A stretch of DNA of 64,000 nt, taken from NCBI RefSeq assembly GCF_000429625.1, contig NZ_AUCF01000005.1, positions 1-64,000 of the forward strand, in the 5' to 3' direction. Within the stretch, counting starts at the first letter, position 1. Each line of letters opens with the position of its first letter. Positions 44,510-53,390 of the stretch are shown one piece after another. The translations under genes and the position numbers were made by a program. Under the pieces are notes generated by a model. The model ran no database searches. It saw nothing but the letters and a program-made list of their open reading frames with translations, and had not been told where the DNA came from. The stretch comes from Azospirillum halopraeferens DSM 3675 (lineage in GTDB: Bacteria > Pseudomonadota > Alphaproteobacteria > Azospirillales > Azospirillaceae).

Positions 44510-45166
44510 TTACGGTGCGAAGCGGTAGCTCAGCCCCACCATCAGGGCGTGGTTGGCCACATGGAAGGACACGTCGCGGCCACCCGGCCCGTCGAAGGAG
44601 CCCTGCGCCGTACGCATGTAGCGGTAATCGACGTTCAGGCGCACGTCCGGGCTGAAGACATAGCTGACGCCGACGATCGCCTGGCCGCCGAACAGCGTCG
44701 CGGTGTCGGACACGGCGGTGAGGCCGCGCGCCGGGTCCTGCACGCCCCAGCCATCGGCGCGCACCCGCACGACGCCCACGCCCAGACCGACGTACGGGAC
44801 GACCGGCCCGCCGGTGGGCACGTCATAATAGCCGTTGACCATCAGCGCGGTCTGATTCAGGTCGCCGCGCCCGCCGGTTTCCCGGCCGCCCACGGTGACG
44901 GTGTCCAGGCCGTTGCGGCGGAACGACAGCTCCACCTCGGCGCGCCACGGCCGCAGAGCGTAGCCGACCGCACCCGAGACGGCCCATCCGGTGTCGCTTT
45001 CGGCCTCGCCGTAGGCGGTGCCGCCGCCAACGTCGTAGGCGGGCTGCTGGTTGACGCCGGCGGCACCGGTGACATACCAGCCCGGCGCCATGGACTGCGC
45101 CGCGGCCCCCGCCGGCACCAGAAGCAGCGCGCCGGCCAGGAGCAGGGAGAACGGTGTGATCCGCAT
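44510..45166 (-). CDS. Outer-membrane beta-barrel protein (OmpA/Opa-like, small porin fold)
   Basis: The 218-residue protein has a Sec signal (MRITPFSLLLAGALLLVPAG, cleavage after GAAAQ). The remainder has eight or so amphipathic strands: GWYVTGAAGVN, WAVSGAVGYAL, RAEVELSFRRN, TALMVNGYYDV, VVPYVGLGVGVVRV, QAIVGVSYVF, VRLNVDYRYM and HALMVGLSYRFAP. This is the outer-membrane beta-barrel domain of the OmpA-like/Opa type, with no periplasmic OmpA C-domain. Probable role is structural or adhesive; function not assignable. Confidence 0.8.
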   Translation of the reverse strand: MRITPFSLLLAGALLLVPAGAAAQSMAPGWYVTGAAGVNQQPAYDVGGGTAYGEAESDTGWAVSGAVGYALRPWRAEVELSFRRNGLDTVTVGGRETGGRGDLNQTALMVNGYYDVPTGGPVVPYVGLGVGVVRVRADGWGVQDPARGLTAVSDTATLFGGQAIVGVSYVFSPDVRLNVDYRYMRTAQGSFDGPGGRDVSFHVANHALMVGLSYRFAP

Positions 45167-45289
45167 GGTCCCCTCCTCTTCACGGAAGGACGGAGGCTAT
45201 GGATCCATGCTACGCCCACGGCCGGCGCAAACAACCGCCGCCGCCACGCGGCCGTGCCATTGCTGGCCCGTGAAAAGCGCAGGCGTCAT

Positions 45290-45405
45290 ACGGCCGGAAA
45301 ATGACCACTTCCATTATTTTCCGGCCGTCAAACCCGGCAGATCAATGCCCTGGCACTGATCGCGAGGGTGACACCAACGGCACCCTTCAGGTGCCGTTGG
45401 TGTCA
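45290..45405. repeat. Three consecutive inverted repeats upstream of the barrel gene
   Basis: IR1 is ACGGCCGGAAAAT (45290-45302) / ATTTTCCGGCCGT (45316-45328), a perfect 13 bp. IR2 is GATCAATGCC (45340-45349) / GGCACTGATC (45352-45361), 9 of 10. IR3 is TGACACCAACGGCACC (45369-45384) / GGTGCCGTTGGTGTCA (45390-45405), a perfect 16 bp with a 5-base loop. IR3 includes the stop codon of the epimerase gene. None has a T-run. Together they fill most of the 236-bp gap between two minus-strand genes. Confidence 0.75.
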
Positions 45406-46344
45406 GTCGCGGGCGCGGTACCAGTCCAGGGTGCGCCGGATGCCCTCCGACAAGGGCGTCACGCGCCCGCCGAAGGTCCGTTCGAACTTGGCGGAGTCCA
45501 TCACGAAGGGGGCTTCGAACTGGTAGAGCAGTTCGCGCATCTCCCGCGCCATCGGGTTGACCAGCCCGGCCAGCGCCAGCATCCAGCCGCGCAGGACGCT
45601 CACCCGCACACTGGTGGCGGCTTCCGCGCACACCGCCCGGATGAACTCCCGCCCCGTCACCGGCGGCCCCGAGGGAAGGTGCCAGATCGCGCCGTACGCC
45701 ATGTCCTGGATGCCCAGTTGCGCCAGGCCGCGGGCGGCGTCCTCCACGAAGGTCAGGGTGTGCGGCGCGTCCAGCGACCCCGGCCAGCGCGCCGTCCGCC
45801 CCTCGACCACCGGTTCGAACACCAGGGGGCCGGTGACCGAATTGGCGGCAGGGCCGTAGAGGTCGCCGGCGCGGCCGATGGCGACCGGCACCCGGCCGCG
45901 GGCGTGCGCGTCGAGCAGCACCTCCTCCAGCCGGGCCCGCAGGTGACCCTTGGGGCCCTGGGGACGGCGCGGCGTCTCCTCGGTCATCGGGCCGGCGGGC
46001 GGGCCGTACATGTAGAGGTTGTCGAAAAAGACCAGCCGCGCCCTCGCCGCCGCGGCCCCCGCCAGGGCGCCCTCGACGAGGCGTGGCAGCATCTCCTCCC
46101 ACTGCGGGTAGGGGACGCCGGCGCAGGCGTACACCACGGCGGCACCGGCGCAGGCGCGGCGCGCCGCCTCCGGGTCGGCGACGTCGGCCGCCACCCGCTC
46201 CACCGCCGCCTCCCCCGCCACCCCCGGCAGGGCGCGGCCGTCGCGGGTGACGGCGCGGACGGGCAGCCCGCGCCCGGCCAGTTCGGCCACCAGGGCCAGG
46301 CCGGCGCTGCGGCCGGCGCCGAGGACGACGTGCCGGTCCGCCAT
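45403..46344 (-). CDS. NAD-dependent epimerase/dehydratase-like protein
   Basis: The 313-residue extended short-chain dehydrogenase has an N-terminal dinucleotide motif VVLGAGRSAG (a variant of GxxGxxG) and NLYMYGP, where the catalytic YxxxK is degenerate (Y-M-Y-G, no lysine four residues on). That active site resembles atypical SDRs rather than true sugar epimerases. The C-terminal part reads FVMDSAKFERTFGGRVTPLS, usual in the family. Its stop codon lies in a perfect 16-bp hairpin. It is 3 bp downstream of the ParA-like gene and probably co-transcribed with it. Confidence 0.75.
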   Translation of the reverse strand: MADRHVVLGAGRSAGLALVAELAGRGLPVRAVTRDGRALPGVAGEAAVERVAADVADPEAARRACAGAAVVYACAGVPYPQWEEMLPRLVEGALAGAAAARARLVFFDNLYMYGPPAGPMTEETPRRPQGPKGHLRARLEEVLLDAHARGRVPVAIGRAGDLYGPAANSVTGPLVFEPVVEGRTARWPGSLDAPHTLTFVEDAARGLAQLGIQDMAYGAIWHLPSGPPVTGREFIRAVCAEAATSVRVSVLRGWMLALAGLVNPMAREMRELLYQFEAPFVMDSAKFERTFGGRVTPLSEGIRRTLDWYRARD

Positions 46345-46347
46345 GGC

Positions 46348-46995
46348 TCAGCCCGCCCGGTCGAGGATCTCTTGCGCCAGCGCCTGCATCTCCGCCGCCG
46401 CCTGGGTGCGGCGGGCGGCCTCGGTCACCGACAGGCCGGTCATCAGCGTGCCGGCGTAGGCGGTGCGGTTGCCCACCTGCGCCTCGGCCAGTTCCACGTC
46501 GGGCGGAGCGACCAGGGCGCGAACCTGCGCCACCAGCTCGTCAGCGATGCGGGCGCGCGGCGGCACGCGGTTGAGCACCAGCAGCAGCCGGCGCTTCTCC
46601 TGGCGCGCCAGGTCCAGGGTGGGGTGGACCGCCCACAGGTCCATGGGGCTGGGCTGCACCGGCGCGATCACCAGGGTGCCGGCGCGCACGGCGATGCGCG
46701 CCTCGGTCTGGGCGTGGGGCGGGCTGTCGATGACGACCACGTCGTGGTCGCGGGCCAGCCGCTCCACCTCCCCCTGTGTGCGCCAGCCGGCGAGCTGGAC
46801 GTGGTGGAAGCCCGGCTCGCCGCCGGTGGCGTCCCGGCGCACCTGGAACCAGCGGGTCAGGCTGCCCTGGGGGTCGATGTCCACGGTGGCGACGCTGTGG
46901 CCGAGCTGTGTCCAGGCGATGGCCAGGTGGGCCGCCAGCGTCGTCTTGCCGGCACCGCCCTTCTGCTGCGCCACGGTGAAGACCTTGCCCGCCAT
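46348..46995 (-). CDS. ParA/MinD-type ATPase (orphan)
   Basis: The 215-residue protein has the deviant Walker A QQKGGAGKTTLAAHLA, the ParA motif VDIDPQGSLTRWF and the switch region VVIDSPPHAQ. These ATPases bind DNA or membrane and position cargo such as plasmids, chromosomes or protein clusters. It lacks an N-terminal helix-turn-helix, and no parB lies near it. The start at 46995 (MAGKVFTV) has GGTGGCGGG just upstream; an ATG at 47007 is possible. It is divergent from tsaC/sua5 and followed by an epimerase-like gene. Confidence 0.82.
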   Translation of the reverse strand: MAGKVFTVAQQKGGAGKTTLAAHLAIAWTQLGHSVATVDIDPQGSLTRWFQVRRDATGGEPGFHHVQLAGWRTQGEVERLARDHDVVVIDSPPHAQTEARIAVRAGTLVIAPVQPSPMDLWAVHPTLDLARQEKRRLLLVLNRVPPRARIADELVAQVRALVAPPDVELAEAQVGNRTAYAGTLMTGLSVTEAARRTQAAAEMQALAQEILDRAG

Positions 46996-47117
46996 CCCGC
47001 CACCCATCAATTTGTTGCAGCACCCGCCCCGCCGTCTTAAGCCTTGGGGCGGGACGGCGCAACCGCGCCCTTCACCCGTTCGTTTTTTCCGTTTCCTGCT
47101 GCCGGATCGCCCGCACC

Positions 47118-48089
47118 GTGACCGAACACCGCCCGGACGTCGCCCCGCCCACGCCCGACACCCTGGCCCGCGCCGGCGCCCTGCTGCGCGACGGCGCGCT
47201 GGTGGCCTTTCCCACCGAAACCGTGTACGGCCTGGGCGCCGACGCCACCGACGACCGCGCCGTCGCCGCCATCTTCGCCGCCAAGGGCCGGCCGCACTTC
47301 AACCCGCTGATCGTGCACGTCTCCGATCTGGCCGCGGCGGAGCGGCTGGCGGTGTTCGACGAGCGCGCCCGCACCCTGGGCGAGCACGCCTGGCCCGGCC
47401 CGCTGACGCTGGTGCTGCCGCGCCGGCCCGACAGCGGCCTGTCGCTGCTGGTGTCGGCCGGGCTGGACACGGTGGCGGTGCGGGTGCCCGGCCACCCCGT
47501 GGCGCAGGCCCTGCTGCGCGCCGCCGGCCGCCCGGTCGCCGCCCCCAGCGCCAACCGCTCCGGCTCGGTCAGCCCGACCACGCCGATGCACGTGGTGGAC
47601 AGCCTGGGCGACCGGGTGCGCCTGGTGCTGGCCGGCGGGCGCTGCCCGGTGGGGGTGGAATCCACCGTGCTCGACCTGTCCGGACCGGCGGCGGTGTTGC
47701 TGCGCCCCGGCGCCGTGCTGCGCGAGGACGTCGAGCGGCTGATCGGCCCCGTCAGCGTCGGCGCCGGCAACGCCGAAGCCCCGACCGCCCCCGGGCAGCT
47801 CGCCAGCCACTACGCCCCGCGCGCCGCGGTGCGGCTGGAGGCCACGGGGGCCGACCCGGACGAGGCGCTGCTGACCTTCGGCCCCGACGGGTTCGTGCGG
47901 GGCGGCGCGGTGCGCCTCAACCTGTCGCCCGACGGCAGCCTGGACGAGGCGGCGGCCAACCTGTTCGCCCATCTGCGCGCCCTGGACCGTCCGGGCATCC
48001 GCGCCATCGCCGTCGTCCCCATCCCCGACACCGGCCTCGGCCTGGCCATCAACGACCGCCTGCGGCGGGCAGCGGCGCCGCGGCCCTGA
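47118..48089 (+). CDS. L-threonylcarbamoyladenylate synthase (Sua5/YrdC)
   Basis: This enzyme makes threonylcarbamoyl-AMP for the t6A modification of ANN-decoding tRNAs. The 323-residue Sua5-type protein has the YrdC domain (AFPTETVYGLGADA, HFNPLIVHV, APSANRSGSVSPTT) and a C-terminal Sua5 domain (APGQLASHYAPRA linker onward). The start is the GTG at 47118; no ATG fits and the region upstream belongs to the divergent ParA promoter. The TsaBDE partners are not in the window. Confidence 0.93.
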   Translation: MTEHRPDVAPPTPDTLARAGALLRDGALVAFPTETVYGLGADATDDRAVAAIFAAKGRPHFNPLIVHVSDLAAAERLAVFDERARTLGEHAWPGPLTLVLPRRPDSGLSLLVSAGLDTVAVRVPGHPVAQALLRAAGRPVAAPSANRSGSVSPTTPMHVVDSLGDRVRLVLAGGRCPVGVESTVLDLSGPAAVLLRPGAVLREDVERLIGPVSVGAGNAEAPTAPGQLASHYAPRAAVRLEATGADPDEALLTFGPDGFVRGGAVRLNLSPDGSLDEAAANLFAHLRALDRPGIRAIAVVPIPDTGLGLAINDRLRRAAAPRP

Positions 48090-48250
48090 GGTCGGCCTCC
48101 GCAAGCGCCGCCTCGGGATGAGACCGTGGCGCCGACGGATTTGAGCGGGTGCCGTTCGCATCGACCCGACGACTTTCCCCCTCCCCCCGGCCCGCGTTTG
48201 CGGGTAAACCGGGCATCCGTACACAGGACAGCCCCACCGGACCCCGCGCC

Positions 48251-49672
48251 ATGACCTCTGCCACCGACGCCCTCCTCGACCGCATCCGCTCCATCGTCGG
48301 CCCCGGCGGCATCCTGACTGCCGCGGACGACAAGGCGCCCTATCTGGCGGAGTGGCGCGGGCGGTTCCGCGGCAACAGCCCGGCGGTGGTGCGCCCCGCC
48401 ACCACCGCGGAGGTGGCGGCGGTGGTGGCCGCCTGCGCCGGGGCCGGCGTCCCCGTCGTGCCCCAGGGCGGCAACACGAGCCTGGTCGGCGGCTCCATCC
48501 CCTACGAAGAGGGGCGCGAGATCGTCCTCAGCCTGTCGCGCATGAACCGCATCCGCGACCTCGACCCGCTGAACTACACCATGACGGTGGACGCCGGGGT
48601 GGTGCTGACCGCGGTGCAGGAGGCGGCGGCCGGGGCGGACCGCCTGTTCCCGCTCAGCCTCGGGGCGGAAGGCACGGCGCAGATCGGCGGGCTGCTCTCC
48701 ACCAACGCCGGCGGCACCATGACGCTGCGCTACGGCAACACCCGCGACCTGGTGCTGGGGCTGGAGGTGGTGCTGCCCGACGGGCGGGTGTGGGACGGCC
48801 TGCGCCGCCTGCGCAAGGACAACACCGGCTATGACCTGAAGGACCTGTTCATCGGCGCCGAGGGCACGCTGGGCATCGTCACCGGCGCGGTGCTGAAGCT
48901 GTTCCCGCGGCCGCGCCAGACCGAGACCGCCTTCGTCGCCGTGCCCGACCCGGCGGCGGCCATCGCCCTGCTCGCCCGGCTGCGCGAGGCGACCGGCGAT
49001 TCCGTCACCGCGTTCGAGCTGATGTCGCGCCGCTGCCTGGAGTTCGCGCTGCGCCACGTGGCGGGCACCATCGACCCGCTGGCCGAGCCGTCGCCCTGGT
49101 ACGTGCTGACCGAGCTGACCGCCGGCCGGCAGAGCGACGCCTTCCGCGAAGGGCTGGAGGAGGCGCTGGGCGCCGCCTTCGAGGAGGGGCTGGCCACCGA
49201 CGCCACCCTGGCCGCGTCGCAGTCCCAGGCCAAGCAGCTCTGGTTCATCCGCGAGGCGATCGTCGAGGCGCAGAAGCACGAGGGCGGCTCCATCAAGAAC
49301 GACGTGTCGATCCCCGTGTCGCGCGTCGCCGAGTTCATCGAGCGGGCGGAGGCCGCGGTGGCCGCCGCCTGCCCCGGCATCCGCCCCACCCCGTTCGGCC
49401 ACGTGGGCGACGGCAACATCCACTTCAACCTCAGCCAGCCGGAGGGTGCCGACACCGCCGCCTATCTCGCCCGCTGGGACGACATCTGCCACGTGGTCAA
49501 CGCCATCGTGCTCGACCTCAACGGCTCCATCTCGGCCGAACACGGGGTGGGCCGCTTCAAGAAGGACGAGATGCCCGCCATCAAGTCCGCGGTGGAGCTG
49601 GACCTGATGCGCGCCGTCAAGGCCGCGCTCGACCCCAAGGGCCTGATGAACCCCGGCAAGGTCCTGCCCTGA
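48251..49672 (+). CDS. FAD-linked 2-hydroxyacid dehydrogenase (GlcD/D-2-hydroxyglutarate dehydrogenase type)
   Basis: The 473-residue flavoprotein has a PCMH FAD-binding half (VVPQGGNTSLVGGSIP, then QIGGLLSTNAGGT and LFIGAEGTLGIVTG) and an FAD-oxidase C-terminal half. The metal/substrate motif GHVGDGNIHFNLS is present, and EHGVGRFKKDEM lies near the end. Family members oxidise D-2-hydroxyglutarate, D-lactate or glycolate with a quinone or ETF acceptor. I chose the ATG at 48251 (MTSATDALLDR) since the upstream extension is not protein-like. The substrate is not decidable from sequence. Confidence 0.88.
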   Translation: MTSATDALLDRIRSIVGPGGILTAADDKAPYLAEWRGRFRGNSPAVVRPATTAEVAAVVAACAGAGVPVVPQGGNTSLVGGSIPYEEGREIVLSLSRMNRIRDLDPLNYTMTVDAGVVLTAVQEAAAGADRLFPLSLGAEGTAQIGGLLSTNAGGTMTLRYGNTRDLVLGLEVVLPDGRVWDGLRRLRKDNTGYDLKDLFIGAEGTLGIVTGAVLKLFPRPRQTETAFVAVPDPAAAIALLARLREATGDSVTAFELMSRRCLEFALRHVAGTIDPLAEPSPWYVLTELTAGRQSDAFREGLEEALGAAFEEGLATDATLAASQSQAKQLWFIREAIVEAQKHEGGSIKNDVSIPVSRVAEFIERAEAAVAAACPGIRPTPFGHVGDGNIHFNLSQPEGADTAAYLARWDDICHVVNAIVLDLNGSISAEHGVGRFKKDEMPAIKSAVELDLMRAVKAALDPKGLMNPGKVLP

Positions 49673-49690
49673 CCCATGGGGGATGCGCGC

Positions 49691-50803
49691 ATGCGCCTGG
49701 CGTTCCTGGACTTCGCGGGGTGGACCTACACCCCCGACACGCCCTATGAGCGGCCGCTGGGCGGCATGCAGTCGGCGGCCTGCTACCTGGCGGAGGCGCT
49801 GGCCCGCCGCGGCCACGGGGTGTCGCTGCTGACCGGCGACGCCCCGCCCGTCACGGTGCGCGGTGTCGCCGTGCAGCCGGCCACGGGGGAAGCATGCCGC
49901 GCCGCCCTGACCGGGACCGACGCCGCCATTGTCGTGGGGGGCTGCACCGCCACCGTCGCCGCCTTCCTGCGCGAGGCGGCACCGCCGCCGGCGCGGCTGG
50001 TGCTGTGGACCGGCCACGCCCACGACCAGCCGGCGGTGGCGCCCCTGGCCGACCCCGCCGTGCGCGGCCTGTTCGATTCCGTGGCCCTGGTCAGCGACTG
50101 GCAGCGGGGCAGGTTCCACGCCGCCTTCGGCCTCGACGCCGGGCGCACGGCGGTGCTGCGCAACGCCATCGCCCCCGCCTTCGAGGCCCTGATCCCCGAG
50201 GACGAACCGGTGCTGGCCGGCCGGCCCCGGCCGCCGGTGCTGGCCTACACCAGCACCCCCTACCGCGGGCTGAACCTGCTGCTGGCCGGGTTCCCCCACC
50301 TGCGCCCGCTGGTGCCGGGCGTGCGCCTCCGGGTCTTCTCGTCCATGGCGGTCTACGACGGCACGGCCCCGGAAGCCGATCCCTTCACCTCCCTCTACGA
50401 CCGGGCGCGGTCGCTGGAGGGGGTGGAGTATGTCGGGGCGGTGCCGCAGCCGGAGTTGGCGCGGGCCCTGCGCTCCGTCTCCTGCCTCGCCTACCCCAAC
50501 AGCTTCGAGGAGACGTCCTGCATCGCGGTGATGGAGGCGATGGCGGCGGGCTGCCTGATCGCCACCTGCGCCCGCGCCGCCCTGCCGGAGACCCTGGCCG
50601 GATTCGGCGTCACCATCCCGCCCGACGACGACCCCGGCACCTTCGCCGGCGACTTCGTGCAGATGCTCGCCTGGCTGCTGCCCCGCTTGCAGGCGGAGGC
50701 GCCCGCCTTCGAGGACCGGCTGCGCCGCCAGGTCCGCCACGTCAACGCCACCGGCACCTGGAGCGTGCGCGCCGGCGAATGGGAACGGCACCTGGCGCGG
50801 TGA
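49691..50803 (+). CDS. Glycosyltransferase, GT-B fold (family 4-like)
   Basis: The 370-residue protein starts with a GT-B N-terminal sheet (MRLAFLDFAGW) and a GGMQSAACYLAEALARRGH segment of the acceptor domain. The C-terminal nucleotide-sugar domain has LAYTSTPYRGL, the GT4-like EETSCIAVMEAMAAGCLI and CARAALPETL. The E-x7-E motif is partly kept (E in FEETSCIAVMEA). The ATG at 49691 has GGGGA eight bases upstream; an ATG at 49676 is alternative. It lies directly before bamD, where lpxC often sits in relatives. Sugar and acceptor unknown. Confidence 0.82.
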   Translation: MRLAFLDFAGWTYTPDTPYERPLGGMQSAACYLAEALARRGHGVSLLTGDAPPVTVRGVAVQPATGEACRAALTGTDAAIVVGGCTATVAAFLREAAPPPARLVLWTGHAHDQPAVAPLADPAVRGLFDSVALVSDWQRGRFHAAFGLDAGRTAVLRNAIAPAFEALIPEDEPVLAGRPRPPVLAYTSTPYRGLNLLLAGFPHLRPLVPGVRLRVFSSMAVYDGTAPEADPFTSLYDRARSLEGVEYVGAVPQPELARALRSVSCLAYPNSFEETSCIAVMEAMAAGCLIATCARAALPETLAGFGVTIPPDDDPGTFAGDFVQMLAWLLPRLQAEAPAFEDRLRRQVRHVNATGTWSVRAGEWERHLAR

Positions 50804-50827
50804 GCGGCCCCGGCTCGCTCATCCTCC

Positions 50828-50858
50828 TTGCGGCGCGGCCTTGCGCCCGTGCTATATA
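50828..50858 (+). promoter_or_regulatory. Promoter candidate for bamD-recN
   Basis: TTGCGG (50828-50833) is followed after 18-19 bases by CTATATA (50852-50858). Transcription would start about 15 bases before the bamD ATG. The -10 is good; the spacing is slightly long. Confidence 0.45.
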
Positions 50859-50879
50859 GGGCCACCGTCCCCGAGCCTC

Positions 50880-51707
50880 ATGAGACCGATGCGCCTTCCC
50901 TCCTTCCGCACGCCGATCGCGGCGATCCTGGTCGCGCTGTCCCTGGGCGCGTGCTCCAGCACTCCGGACGAGCCGGAGTATGTCGAGCGCCCGGCCGAAA
51001 CGATCTTCGAGGAGGCGGAGGCGGCCATGCAGGCCGGCCGTTACAACAACGCCGCCAAGCTGTTCGACGAGGTGGAGCGCCAGCACCCCTATTCGACCTG
51101 GGCCACCCGCGCCCAGCTTCGCGCGGCCTATGCCCATTACGAGGACCTGAAGTACGACGACGCCATCCTGGCGGCGGACCGCTTCATCCAGCTCCACCCC
51201 GGCAACCCCGACGTGGCCTACGCCTATTATCTGCGGGCGATCAGCTATTATGAGCAGATCACCGACGTGCGCCGCGACCAGCGCATGACCCAGGCGGCCC
51301 TGAACGCCCTGGCGGAGGTGGTGCGCCGCTTCCCCAACACCGATTACGCCCGCGACGCCCGCCTGAAGATCGATCTGACCAACGACCACCTCGCCGGCAA
51401 GGAGATGGAGGTCGGGCGCTTCTACCTGCGCCAGGGTCAGTACACCGCCGCCATCGGCCGGTTCCGCGTGGTGGTGGAGCAGTTCCAGACCACCTCCCAC
51501 GTGCCCGAGGCGCTGCACCGCCTCGTCGAGTGCTACCTGACGCTCGGCGTGGTGGACGAGGCGAAGACCGCCGCCGCCGTGCTGGGCCACAACTTCCCCG
51601 GCAGCGAATGGTACATCGACAGCTACGCGCTTCTGGTCGACGCGAACATCCGCCCCGAGAGGAACGAACGCTCGTGGATCAGCAGAGCCTGGAACTCCCT
51701 GTTCTAG
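50880..51707 (+). CDS. bamD: Outer-membrane protein assembly factor BamD (lipoprotein)
   Basis: BamD is the essential lipoprotein of the BAM complex that inserts barrels into the outer membrane. The 275-residue protein has a signal peptide with lipobox LSLGAC followed by SS, then five TPR repeats beginning at PAETIFEEAEAAMQAGRYNN and including GNPDVAYAYYLRAISYYEQI. The ATG at 50880 or one three codons later (50889) both keep the signal. It overlaps the recN start by 34 bp, the common alphaproteobacterial bamD-recN pairing. Confidence 0.95.
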   Translation: MRPMRLPSFRTPIAAILVALSLGACSSTPDEPEYVERPAETIFEEAEAAMQAGRYNNAAKLFDEVERQHPYSTWATRAQLRAAYAHYEDLKYDDAILAADRFIQLHPGNPDVAYAYYLRAISYYEQITDVRRDQRMTQAALNALAEVVRRFPNTDYARDARLKIDLTNDHLAGKEMEVGRFYLRQGQYTAAIGRFRVVVEQFQTTSHVPEALHRLVECYLTLGVVDEAKTAAAVLGHNFPGSEWYIDSYALLVDANIRPERNERSWISRAWNSLF

Positions 51708-53383
51708 GGCGCTCGACCCTCGCCGCCCTGTCGATCCGCGACGTCGTCCTGATCGAGCGGCTGGCCCTCAACCTGCGGCCGGGCCTGGGCGTGCTGACCG
51801 GCGAGACCGGTGCCGGCAAGTCGATCCTGCTCGACGCGCTGGGTCTGGCCCTGGGCGCGCGCGCCGACTCCGGCCTGGTCCGCCGCGGCGCCGACCAGGC
51901 CACCGTCACCGCCGAGTTCGACCTGTCCGGCGACCACCCCGCCCTGGACATCCTGCGCGAGCAGGGGCTGGAGGCGGAGGAGCGCCTGGTGGTGCGCCGC
52001 ACCGTCAGCGCCGACGGCCGCAGCCGCGCCTGGGTCAACGACCAGGCGGTGGGCGTCGCCCTGCTGAAGCGGCTGGGCGAGGAGCTGGTGGAGGTGCACG
52101 GCCAGTTCGACACCCACGGCCTGCTCAACCCGCAGACCCACCGCGGCGTCCTCGACGCCTACGCCGGCCTGGACAGCCGGGCCGCCCGGGTCGCCGCCGC
52201 CCACCGGGCGTGGCGCCAGGTGGAGGACGCCCGCGCCAACGCCGCCGCCGAGATCGCCCGCGCCCGCGCCGAAGAGGAATACCTGCGCCACGCCGTGGCC
52301 GAGCTGGACGCCCTCGCCCCCAAGCCCGGCGAGGAGGAGGACCTGGCCGAGACCCGCGCCGTGCTGATGCACCGCGAGAAGGTGGTCGAGGCGATGAACC
52401 AGGCCTTCGCCGAGCTGGCCGGGGAGCGCGGGGCGGAACGCCTGCTGGCCGCCGCTACCCGCACCCTGTCGCGCATCGCCGACAAGGCCGCCGGCCGTCT
52501 CGACCCGGTGATCGCCGCGCTGGACCGCGCCGCCGCCGAAGCCGCCGAGGCGTCGAGCGCGCTGCAGGCCGCCTCCGCCGACGTGGACATGGACCCCGGC
52601 GCCCTGGAGAAGCTGGAGGAGCGGCTGTTCGCCCTGCGCGCCGCCGCCCGCAAGCACGCGGTCGAGGTGGACGCGCTGGCCGCCCTGCGCGACGACTTCG
52701 CGCGGCGCCTGCTGCTGATCGAGGACCAGGGGGACCTGCTGACCCGACTGGCCCGCGAGGCGGAGACGGCGCGCGCCGACTACGTGAAGGCGGCCGAGTC
52801 CCTGAGCGCCGAGCGGCGCAAGGCGGCGGGACGGCTGGACAAGGCGGTGGCGGCGGAACTGCCGCCCCTCAAGCTGGACAAGGCCCGCTTCCGCACCCTG
52901 GTGGAGGCGCTGGACGAGGCCGACTGGGGCCCCGGCGGCATCGACCGGGTCGCCTTCCAGGTTGCCACCAATCCCGGCGCCCCGCCCGGCCCCATCAACA
53001 AGATCGCGTCCGGCGGTGAGCTGGCGCGCTTCATGCTGGCGCTGAAGGTGGTGCTGGCCCAGACGGGCACCGTGGGGACGCTGGTGTTCGACGAGGTGGA
53101 CACCGGCATCGGCGGCGCCGTCGCCGCCGCGGTGGGCGAGCGCCTGGCCAAGCTGGGCCAGACGCTGCAAGTGCTGGTGGTCACCCACAGCCCGCAGGTG
53201 GCGGCCCGCGGCGCCACGCACCTGAAGGTGCAGAAGGCGGTGAAGGGCGAGCATGTGACCACCGGCGTCGCCGTGCTGGACGGCGACGAACGCCGCGAGG
53301 AGATCGCCCGCATGCTGTCGGGCGCCACCGTCACCGCCGAGGCCCGCGCCGCCGCCGAGAGCCTGATCGCCGGGCGGGGGTGA
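51674..53383 (+). CDS. recN: DNA repair ATPase RecN
   Basis: This SMC-like protein acts in double-strand break repair. It has 569 residues: Walker A GETGAGKS at 43-50, a central coiled coil (about 150-390, with the usual Ala/Glu/Arg richness), then NKIASGGELARFMLALK (signature) and LVFDEVDTGIGG (Walker B). I take the GTG at 51674 as start because no ATG or TTG lies between it and the conserved LAALSIRDVV; it is inside the 3' end of bamD. In relatives ligA follows directly; here it is 9.5 kb away. Confidence 0.95.
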   Translation: MDQQSLELPVLGRSTLAALSIRDVVLIERLALNLRPGLGVLTGETGAGKSILLDALGLALGARADSGLVRRGADQATVTAEFDLSGDHPALDILREQGLEAEERLVVRRTVSADGRSRAWVNDQAVGVALLKRLGEELVEVHGQFDTHGLLNPQTHRGVLDAYAGLDSRAARVAAAHRAWRQVEDARANAAAEIARARAEEEYLRHAVAELDALAPKPGEEEDLAETRAVLMHREKVVEAMNQAFAELAGERGAERLLAAATRTLSRIADKAAGRLDPVIAALDRAAAEAAEASSALQAASADVDMDPGALEKLEERLFALRAAARKHAVEVDALAALRDDFARRLLLIEDQGDLLTRLAREAETARADYVKAAESLSAERRKAAGRLDKAVAAELPPLKLDKARFRTLVEALDEADWGPGGIDRVAFQVATNPGAPPGPINKIASGGELARFMLALKVVLAQTGTVGTLVFDEVDTGIGGAVAAAVGERLAKLGQTLQVLVVTHSPQVAARGATHLKVQKAVKGEHVTTGVAVLDGDERREEIARMLSGATVTAEARAAAESLIAGRG

Positions 53384-53390
53384 GCGGCGC

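Noticed and set aside
52200..53020. Arg/Gly-rich frames overlapping the recN coiled coil
   Set aside because: Other-frame readings of recN with no signal of their own.
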